Position numbers and translations under genes: made by a program. From Bacteroidota bacterium (GTDB taxonomy: Bacteria > Bacteroidota > Bacteroidia > Bacteroidales > VadinHA17): a DNA stretch of 8,821 bases. Shown here one piece after another: positions 1-5,668 of this stretch. The DNA is taken from positions 1 through 8,821 of the forward strand of contig JAUWPX010000038.1 of assembly GCA_030611395.1 (NCBI GenBank), in the 5' to 3' direction. The notes under the pieces are model-generated. The model searched no databases and had not been told where the DNA came from. It saw only the letters and a program-made list of their open reading frames with translations. Position 1 is the stretch's first letter. Each line of letters starts with the position of its first letter.

Positions 1-60
1 CTCCAAAACCAATGCCGTTTCGTTTTTTAAGACAAATTAACCTGTCACAACACATCAATA

Positions 61-104
61 TGCCATACTGGCAGTATATTTATAAGCCATGTGCCATATT
101 GTCA
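61..104. promoter_or_regulatory. Pair of operator-like dyads, 31 bp apart
   Basis: Two related 13-bp sites are visible: TGCCATACTGGCA at 61-73, a perfect inverted repeat (TGCCA-TAC-TGGCA), and TGCCATATTGTCA at 92-104, the same site with one arm mismatched. The start-to-start distance of 31 bp is close to three helical turns, which is typical of cooperative protein binding on one face of DNA. The first site also overlaps a second perfect palindrome, ATACTG-G-CAGTAT (65-77). I do not recognise the regulator. The sites are about 130-170 bp upstream of the trmD promoter-like box and could equally serve a divergent gene beyond the left edge. The call rests on symmetry and spacing only. Confidence 0.4.
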
Positions 105-183
105 CTCTATTAAAATGCAGTTTCATAAAATAAATATCTAAGGCACTGGTTTTCTGCGCTTTATGTCTGAAAGGATTCTTCTC

Positions 184-213
184 TTTACCTTAGCCTTAGC
201 CTTAGCCTCAGCC
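184..213. repeat. Short TTAGCC hexamer tandem array
   Basis: Five adjacent 6-bp units are readable: TTTACC, TTAGCC, TTAGCC, TTAGCC and TCAGCC, so three are perfect and the two edge units are degenerate. The array sits directly upstream of the trmD promoter-like region. Such arrays can change copy number by slippage. Nothing in the sequence shows that it is functional. Confidence 0.8.
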
Positions 214-231
214 TTTGTTCAAATAAGTTTG

Positions 232-239
232 TACTTTTG
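232..239 (+). promoter_or_regulatory. Bacteroidota-type -7 box upstream of trmD
   Basis: TACTTTTG matches the TAnnTTTG -7 element used by the primary sigma factor in Bacteroidota. A TTTG occurs at 214-217, but it lies only 14 bp from the -7 box, whereas 19-21 bp is the usual gap to the -33 element, so the upstream half is weak. Transcription from this box would begin near 244-246. The trmD leader would then be about 10 nt to the ATG at 255, or essentially absent if the ATG at 246 is used. Confidence 0.45.
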
Positions 240-254
240 TTAAAAATGGAACAA

Positions 255-938
255 ATGCGTATAGATATAATTACAGCCGTCCCTGATCTTTTGGAAAGTC
301 CGCTGGGTCATTCAATTATTCAGAGGGCGAGGGATAAACAAATTGTTGAGATCCATATTCATAATTTACGTGATTATACAAAAGACAAATATAAAAGCGT
401 AGATGATTATGCGTTTGGCGGTGGTGCCGGAATGGTAATGTCAATTGAACCTATTTTTAAGATTATCGAAAAGTTAACCGGGCAACGAAAATATGATGAG
501 ATAATTTATACCTCGCCTGATTCAGAGAAGTTTACACAAAAAACAGCCAACAACTTATCACTCAAAAAGAATTTAATAATCCTTACAGGGCATTACAAAG
601 GGGTTGACCAGAGGGTACGGGATCATCTAATTACGATGGAACTCTCAATTGGAGACTATGTATTGTCCGGCGGGGAACTTGCCGGTGCTATTATCACAGA
701 TGCAATAGTCAGGTTACTTCCAGGGGTTCTTTCTGATGAAACATCTGCCCTCACTGATTCGTTTCAGGATAATTTACTTGCACCACCTGTCTATACCCGT
801 CCTGCAAATTTCAAAGGATGGAAAGTTCCCGAGGTACTATTATCAGGTCATGCTGAAAACGTAGAAAAGTGGAGATTAGAACAATCGTATGACCGTACAA
901 AAATGATAAGACCGGACCTTTTAAAGGATGAAGAATGA
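255..938 (+). CDS. trmD: tRNA (guanine-N1)-methyltransferase TrmD
   Basis: TrmD methylates N1 of guanine-37, next to the anticodon, using S-adenosylmethionine. This prevents +1 frameshifting and is essential or nearly so in most bacteria; the enzyme is a cytoplasmic homodimer of the SPOUT class. The 227-residue product is of usual length. Family blocks seen are MRIDIITAVP at the N terminus, GGGAGMVM (56-62), LTGHYKGVDQR (110-120), the knot SIGDYVLSGGELA (131-143), and RLLPGVLSDE (153-162). DSFQDNLL contains Asp168, matching the catalytic Asp169 of Haemophilus TrmD, and Arg153 matches its Arg154; YTRP follows at 180-183. The start was placed at the ATG at 255 because homologues begin MRID; an in-frame ATG at 246 and a TTG at 237 would add 3 or 6 residues. 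There is no Shine-Dalgarno site, as is common in this phylum. The usual bacterial partners rimM, rpsP and rplS are not seen beside it. Confidence 0.97.
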   Translation: MRIDIITAVPDLLESPLGHSIIQRARDKQIVEIHIHNLRDYTKDKYKSVDDYAFGGGAGMVMSIEPIFKIIEKLTGQRKYDEIIYTSPDSEKFTQKTANNLSLKKNLIILTGHYKGVDQRVRDHLITMELSIGDYVLSGGELAGAIITDAIVRLLPGVLSDETSALTDSFQDNLLAPPVYTRPANFKGWKVPEVLLSGHAENVEKWRLEQSYDRTKMIRPDLLKDEE

Positions 939-993
939 AGGCCTGCCACGTGAAATGCGACGTAGGAGCATATTTCACTGTGGATGAAGAATG
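926..993. repeat. 12-bp direct repeat bracketing a palindromic insert
   Basis: GGATGAAGAATG occurs exactly at 926-937 and again at 982-993, separated by 44 bp. The intervening DNA forms a hairpin: CCAC (946-949) pairs with GTGG (980-983), and GTGAAAT (950-956) with ATTTCAC (972-978), giving 11 pairs with one bulged T at 979. The left copy carries the last codons of trmD and most of its TGA stop. The arrangement resembles a small palindromic mobile element with a target duplication, although the right hairpin arm overlaps the second copy by two bases. No U-run follows, so it is a poor intrinsic terminator. A simple local duplication is the alternative. Confidence 0.55.
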
Positions 994-1014
994 CTGGTTA
1001 CCGGTTGCTGGTTG
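994..1014. repeat. Heptamer tandem repeat (CTGGTTA type), copy 1
   Basis: Three adjacent 7-bp units are seen: CTGGTTA, CCGGTTG and CTGGTTG, with a further decayed CTAGTAT after them. The same heptamer in the same orientation recurs at 8626-8646. The array starts directly after the 12-bp direct repeat downstream of trmD. The rest of the gap up to the permease gene (1015-1177) is AT-rich and shows no gene or RNA that I can recognise. TACTTTTC at 1150-1157 is one mismatch from a -7 box and is the best promoter candidate for the permease. Confidence 0.65.
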
Positions 1015-1177
1015 CTAGTATTGATAAGCTGGATAAATTAATTAATAAACATCCTGCCGACAATCTAATTATCTGCAAATAAACTCATCATCGGGAATAT
1101 TTTTTTGCAGCGTTCATTCTACTTTATCGTCATTTACATAAATATATATTACTTTTCTATTCTAAATTATTTTGAAA

Positions 1178-3586
1178 ATGGTAAAAAATAACCTTCTCGT
1201 TGCCTTCCGAAACCTTAAAAAAAATCTTCTGCCATTCATCATCAATATTCTTGGGCTCGCTATTGGGATGACGGCATTTATCCTGATCATTCAATATGTC
1301 CGATTCGAATTGAGTTATGACGATTTTCATCAAAAAGGTAATAGGATTTTCAGGATCCAGCAAGACAGGTACAACAAAGGCGAACTAACCACCCAGTGGG
1401 CTGCAGGGTGCTCTGCAGTGGGACATGCATTATACGAAAATTTTCCGGAAGTTGAAAATTTTACACGGTTTACAATTTGGGATGGAGTACTTTCATACAA
1501 CGAGAAGAGATTCAGGGAAGAGAAAATTTATCTGGTTGACACATCATTTTTTGAAGTCTTTTCTTTTCAGCTTTTAATAGGAGACAAATCATCTGCTTTA
1601 AAGAAACCGTATGAAACCATCTTATCGGAATCCATAGCACGAAAATATTTCGGCGAGGAAGATCCCATCGGAAAAAGCCTTCTCTACAATGGGGACTTTG
1701 AACTTAACATCATTGGCGTTTTTAAAGACATTCCGGGCAATTCCCATCTCAAACCCGAGATTCTGGTCTCCTGGGAAACCTATGTGAGTTTCCGGCCAGA
1801 TGTGAATACTGCATGGCAATGGGATGGATTCTTTAATTACATTCTGCTAAATCCGAAAACAGACTATAAGGAGTTCGAAGCCAAAATTCCCGCTTTTGTC
1901 GAAGAACAGGTTGGGGAAGATCTGAGGCAATACAATTCAGCAGCAATATATAACTTACAACCACTGCAGGAAATCCACCTGAATTCAGATTTCATGTACG
2001 AAGCAGAGGTAAACAAGAATGCCCAGTCGGTATATTCATTGATTATTGTAGCCTTGTTTCTAATGGTTATAGCCTGGATCAACTATATAAACCTTTCAAC
2101 GGCAAAATCCCTTGACAGAGCCAGGGAAGTTGGAATGAGGAAAATATCAGGCGCCAATAAAATGCAGCTTGTCTGGCAATTCCTTGTCGAATCGATCCTT
2201 GTGAATATTATAAGTATAATTCTTGCCATCATCCTTGTTTCTCTGCTATTTACTCTCTTCAACCAAATTACAGGAGAAATGCTGGATTATAGTCTTATCC
2301 ATAATCCGGGATTCTGGATTACTATTGTTTTCATTTTTTTAGTTGGGGCTATTCTCTCCGGAGCATATCCGGCTTTTTTTCTCTCCTCGTTTAAACCGGC
2401 GTCTATCATCAAAGGAAAATTCAGTCAGAATCAAAAAGGGCTATTATTACGTAAAATCCTGGTAATTTTCCAGTTTACCACATCCATTGTATTAATTGCT
2501 GCTACACTACTTGTTTATAAGCAGATAACATTCATGCAAAAATATGACCTTGGAATTGATATAAATAATGTTCTTGTTCTGCAAGGTCCGGGTGTAGTAA
2601 ACGATTCAACTTATACCGAAACTTTTAATGCTTTCAAGGAAGAACTGCTTCGTAAACCTGATATTCAATCTATCTCTACATCAACAACGATCCCTGGTCG
2701 TAAAGTTGGCTGGAATGCCGGAGGGATACGATTATTAAGCCAGGCTGTGGAAGAAGGGAACCAGTACAGGGTTATCGGAATGGATTGGGATTATGCCGAT
2801 TTATTTGGATTAACCATCCTCGAGGGAAGAAATTTTTCTCCAGAATACACTAATAATAGTGAAACAGTCCTCTTTAATGAAAAAGCTATTAAACTCCTGT
2901 AATTCGAAAATTACCGTGATGCACTTGATAAGCAGATATTTTTCTGGGGGGATACATTCAGAATTGTTGGAGTTGTAAAAAACTATCATCAGCAGGGTCT
3001 TAAAGAAATCCCGGATCCTTTGATATTCAGGTTTTTTGAGAGCTTTACTGCTTATTATTCCATTAAACTTGCTCCCCACACAGATGTTCAGAATACAATA
3101 GCTGTTGTAGAGGATCAATGGAATGAATTCTTCAGCGAGAATCCATTCCACTATTTTTTCCTGGATGATTATTTCAGGGAGCAATATAAATTAGAGATCC
3201 AGTTTGGGAAAGTCTTTGGGTCCTTTTCATTTCTGGCTATATTTATTGCCTGTCTCGGACTATTTGGACTTTCATCTTTCATTACCCTCCAAAGAACAAA
3301 AGAGATCGGGATCAGGAAAGTCCTTGGTTCCTCTGTTCTTAACAGTGTTTTATTGCTGATCCGCTATTTTGTTTATCAAATCCTGATAGCTGTGCCCATT
3401 GGTCTATCAATTGCTTATTGGGTTATGCATCGATGGATTGAGAACTTTGCATTTCGGGTCTCAATTGGTTGGTGGTTCTTTATCCTTCCGGTTATAATTG
3501 TTTTGGTCATTGCTGTGGCTACTGTTATCGCCCAGGTTACTAAAACTGCCAATGTAAACCCGGCCGAATCGTTAAGACATGAATAG
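1178..3586 (+). pseudogene. MacB/FtsX-type ABC transporter permease, interrupted by one in-frame stop
   Basis: The 803-codon frame matches the Bacteroidota MacB-like permeases with two periplasmic core domains and two FtsX domains (about 800 residues). These membrane subunits pair with a separate ATPase and move substrates or signals mechanically across the inner membrane. The order seen is helix 1 (about 19-41), periplasmic domain 1 (45-280), helices at 286-308, 335-362 and 379-401, helix 5 (427-447), periplasmic domain 2, then helices at about 682-705, 730-757 and 767-788, ending in NPAESLRHE. FtsX signatures AREVGMRKISGA and TKEIGIRKVLGS are both present. Codon 575 (2900-2902) is TAA, yet translation continues in the same frame with FENYRDALDKQIFFWGD, exactly the expected family sequence, so there is no indel. 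A 574-residue product would lack the last three helices. The ATG at 1178 was preferred over a TTG at 1172. No ATPase gene is adjacent. Recent loss, sequencing error and readthrough are all possible; loss or error is likelier. Confidence 0.9.
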
Positions 3587-3680
3587 GTCGCTTGATCGAA
3601 AAACCTAAACCAAAGAGTTGCATGGTGTTGCGTTATGTTATGTCGTAGTGAGAAAGTTTGCGGTGAAGAAAAGTTTATAA

Positions 3681-3824
3681 GTTTTATGTGTAGTAAATTT
3701 CCCACCTCGTCAAATAGGTCCGGCAATATCTGAAGTCCTAACACTTGGGCTACCGGACAAAAACAATGAGTGTATTTTAGTTACATCTGATAAAGAAGTT
3801 CCAATAGGCGTCAAACTTTACTAA
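3681..3824 (+). pseudogene. C-terminal remnant of a CsaA/YgjH-type tRNA-binding protein
   Basis: In one frame the plus strand reads VLCVVNFPPRQIG, then SEVLTLGLPDKNNECILV, then TSDKEVPIGVKLY and a TAA stop at 3822-3824: 47 codons. NFPPRQIGP, SEVLxLG and PDKxVPxGxKL are the conserved C-terminal blocks of the roughly 110-residue CsaA/YgjH family, an OB-fold tRNA-binding domain described as chaperone-like in Bacillus. The frame is closed upstream by TAA at 3678-3680, and I find neither the N-terminal half nor a usable start in 3587-3680. The gene therefore appears truncated, with the 5' half lost or replaced. The C-terminal half is still clean of stops, so the damage may be fairly recent. Family assignment is from memory of the motif and has not been searched. 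Confidence 0.75.
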
Positions 3825-3834
3825 CCGCCTTTTT
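3806..3834 (+). terminator. Weak intrinsic terminator-like hairpin
   Basis: AGGCG (3806-3810) can pair with CGCCT (3826-3830) around a 15-nt loop, followed by a T run at 3830-3834. The stem is short and the loop long, so termination would be inefficient. The position fits: it overlaps the last codons and stop of the CsaA-like remnant and lies between convergent genes. It may be that old gene's terminator. Confidence 0.3.
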
Positions 3835-3853
3835 GCAAACATCACATAACAAG

Positions 3854-5602
3854 CTACCTTAGTATCTTTCTTACAAAAGCAACCGTAAAATATGACATCA
3901 GGAACAGTCCGACAAAGCCTTCAAGTCCTGATACCCACCGTATTACACCGGAGGGATAATAATCTCCGTATCCAATTGTCAGAAAAGTAATTGCACTGTG
4001 GTAAAGCGCTACCTGTACAGTTGATAAATGATCGGGGTCACCGACTGAAGAGGTTATATCGGCAGAAGTAAATAATTGCAATACAACATAAATAAATGAA
4101 AAAAACAAATAGCCAACAACCATACTGAACAGTACCCTAAGCGGATTAGTTGCATATAATCCAGCCTGATCAAAAACCAGCCATTGAAAAGCTTTTGCAG
4201 GGTATTGCCAAAATGCATTCATGGGATTTTTTTTTATGCTCTCTTGTAAATCGGCTTTTGCTTCATGCCGCTTAAACTGGATATAGGCCAGGTCTTCATC
4301 ACCATACTTGCCTGTCAAACGAAAATTCTCTTTCAGCATTCTGAATTGTTCAGCCAACTGTCGAAAGGATGATTCATTCTGCTCTTTTATCATTTTTTCA
4401 ACCCTGTTACTATGCCAGTCAAGATTGATCCTGCCTAATAATCGCATACCGGTAAGATCAAGCAACCTTATATCAATATCAAAATCATATGGCTGAAGGT
4501 CAATTATATCTCGTACTATCGTATCTGAAAGATCTATAATATCACACTTAGCTACTCTCAAATCAAGATAATGATCGAGGTGACAAGATTTCATTGACAA
4601 ACTTTTAAACCTGGAATTGTGAAATGAAATATCTCCCTCACCAAAATCAGTACTTTCAAAATTAAGCTCACAATTATCATATTCAGCAAGTTCAAAATTC
4701 AAATTACCCTTACCAAATTTTGCTTTTCTAAAGCTAAACTTTCCATTCCTGATCTGGCTGCCTTCAAAACTCACATTGCAATTACCAAAAACAGAACGGT
4801 TAAAATTTATTCTTCCATCATTAAACTCCACTGTCCTGAAATCAACATTACTGTCTCCAAATTCAGCGCGCTCAAAAGATATGCTTCCCTTTCCAAACTT
4901 TGAAAAATGGAAATCAATACCTCCCCCTTTAAACCGGGCAATTTTGAAACTTACCTCACCATCATTGAAGTTCGTATTTATAAATGAGACCTGATTGCTG
5001 TAAAATTCAGTATTAACGAACGAGACTAATCCCTGACCAAAATCAGTGTATTGAAAATCCATTTTACCATCATGAATAACAGAATTCTTAAAAATAAAAT
5101 CTCCTGAACTGAATATTGCATTGGCAAAGTCAATATTACCATCACGAAATAAAGTATTGGAAAAACTCACCTCTCCGTCACCAAACTTTGCAGAGTTGAA
5201 TGAAACATCACCTTTCGCAAAATGAGACCCTTCAAAAGATAAATCCCCTTCACTAAATTCAGAAAAGGAAAAATCCGTTCCAAACTTTGATTCGAAAAAT
5301 GAATGACGAGCACTTAGTCCCTTAAGGTCAACATATTCTTTTTTACCAATTCCACGTTCACCGCGATAAACCGAAAGAGAGAAGTTCTTAATCAGGCAAT
5401 GATCTAAATCAAGATATTCCTTGTTATCAATCATTTTATAGAGTTTCTCACTTTCCAGGTAACCGAAAAGTTCAACAGCAACTGATTTGTTTTTATCATC
5501 CAACAAAGTTACAATAGCAGTCTTTGGAAAAACCCTGCCATCATCTGTAGTATATTTGAGATTCTTTACCTCAACCTTATAATTTGTATACTGAAAAGTC
5601 AT
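3854..5602 (-). CDS. Potassium-channel-like protein with 12-residue solenoid repeats
   Basis: This 582-residue protein has three parts. Residues 1-100 form a beta-rich, uncharacterised N-terminal domain. Residues 110-337 are nineteen consecutive 12-residue units of the form [SDN]-F-x-x-x-x-F-x-x-G-x-[VIL]; F at position 2 is invariant, F at 7 holds in 16 of 19 and G at 10 in 14 of 19. A helical, charged linker (about 398-460) leads to a two-helix pore: helix 1 at 488-510, pore loop with selectivity filter TIGYGD (542-547), helix 2 at 557-578. TxGYGD is the classic K+ filter, so the product is inferred to be an inner-membrane K+ channel, probably tetrameric, with a large cytoplasmic N-terminal solenoid. 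The repeats resemble pentapeptide-repeat relatives but have a strict 12-residue spacing. No signal peptide is seen. The ATG at 5602 is 24 nt downstream of a -7-like box. The ligand or gating signal is unknown. Confidence 0.85.
   Translation of the reverse strand: MTFQYTNYKVEVKNLKYTTDDGRVFPKTAIVTLLDDKNKSVAVELFGYLESEKLYKMIDNKEYLDLDHCLIKNFSLSVYRGERGIGKKEYVDLKGLSARHSFFESKFGTDFSFSEFSEGDLSFEGSHFAKGDVSFNSAKFGDGEVSFSNTLFRDGNIDFANAIFSSGDFIFKNSVIHDGKMDFQYTDFGQGLVSFVNTEFYSNQVSFINTNFNDGEVSFKIARFKGGGIDFHFSKFGKGSISFERAEFGDSNVDFRTVEFNDGRINFNRSVFGNCNVSFEGSQIRNGKFSFRKAKFGKGNLNFELAEYDNCELNFESTDFGEGDISFHNSRFKSLSMKSCHLDHYLDLRVAKCDIIDLSDTIVRDIIDLQPYDFDIDIRLLDLTGMRLLGRINLDWHSNRVEKMIKEQNESSFRQLAEQFRMLKENFRLTGKYGDEDLAYIQFKRHEAKADLQESIKKNPMNAFWQYPAKAFQWLVFDQAGLYATNPLRVLFSMVVGYLFFSFIYVVLQLFTSADITSSVGDPDHLSTVQVALYHSAITFLTIGYGDYYPSGVIRWVSGLEGFVGLFLMSYFTVAFVRKILR
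4592..5275 (-). repeat. Nineteen 36-bp coding repeats of the channel solenoid
   Basis: This is the DNA span of the 12-residue repeats (residues 110-337 of the channel protein), an uninterrupted 36-bp periodicity over 684 bp with no insertion or deletion between units. The nucleotide copies have diverged well beyond the protein pattern, so the array is old and held by selection on structure rather than freshly amplified. A shortened unit precedes it (SFFESKFGT, residues 101-109). The last unit has lost the glycine and grades into non-repeat sequence. Confidence 0.85.
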
Positions 5603-5626
5603 ATGCTATGGAAAAAAGTTGTTTGA

Positions 5627-5634
5627 CAAAAATA
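5627..5634 (-). promoter_or_regulatory. Bacteroidota-type -7 box for the channel gene
   Basis: On the minus strand the sequence reads TATTTTTG, matching TAnnTTTG, in the 66-bp gap between the nuclease stop and the channel start. A TTTG lies 14 bp upstream, closer than the usual 19-21 bp, so the -33 half is doubtful. If used, it gives a leader of about 20 nt and lets the channel be transcribed apart from the nuclease gene. Confidence 0.4.
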
Positions 5635-5668
5635 TGAACAAGGCTCCGCAAATTAATAAAAAAATATG

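Noticed and set aside
61..104. Sigma-54 promoters on the minus strand (TGGCAC and TGGCAT motifs)
   Set aside because: The -24 GG is present in both, but the -12 GC dinucleotide is missing at the required distance.
946..983. Rho-independent terminator for trmD
   Set aside because: The hairpin is good but no T run follows it, so it was described as a palindromic insert.
984..1082. 32-codon ORF on the plus strand after trmD
   Set aside because: It begins inside the direct repeat, runs through the heptamer repeat, has no recognisable motif or start signal, and looks like chance openness.
2810..3184. 124-residue minus-strand ORF
   Set aside because: Shadow of the permease; it is open mainly because of AT-rich composition.
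3020..3586. Separate 188-residue gene starting at TTG 3020
   Set aside because: It is the in-frame continuation of the permease beyond the TAA at 2900; sequence upstream of the TTG (2903-3019) is already coding-like in the same frame.
3415..3744. 109-residue minus-strand ORF
   Set aside because: Antisense to the permease C terminus and the CsaA-like remnant, both of which have clear protein similarity on the plus strand.
4776..4994. Plus-strand ORF inside the channel repeats
   Set aside because: The complementary strand of a 36-bp periodic coding array is open by periodicity; the protein has no independent features.
4592..5275. CRISPR array or satellite DNA
   Set aside because: The 36-bp periodicity comes from protein repeats; units are not identical at DNA level and there are no spacers.
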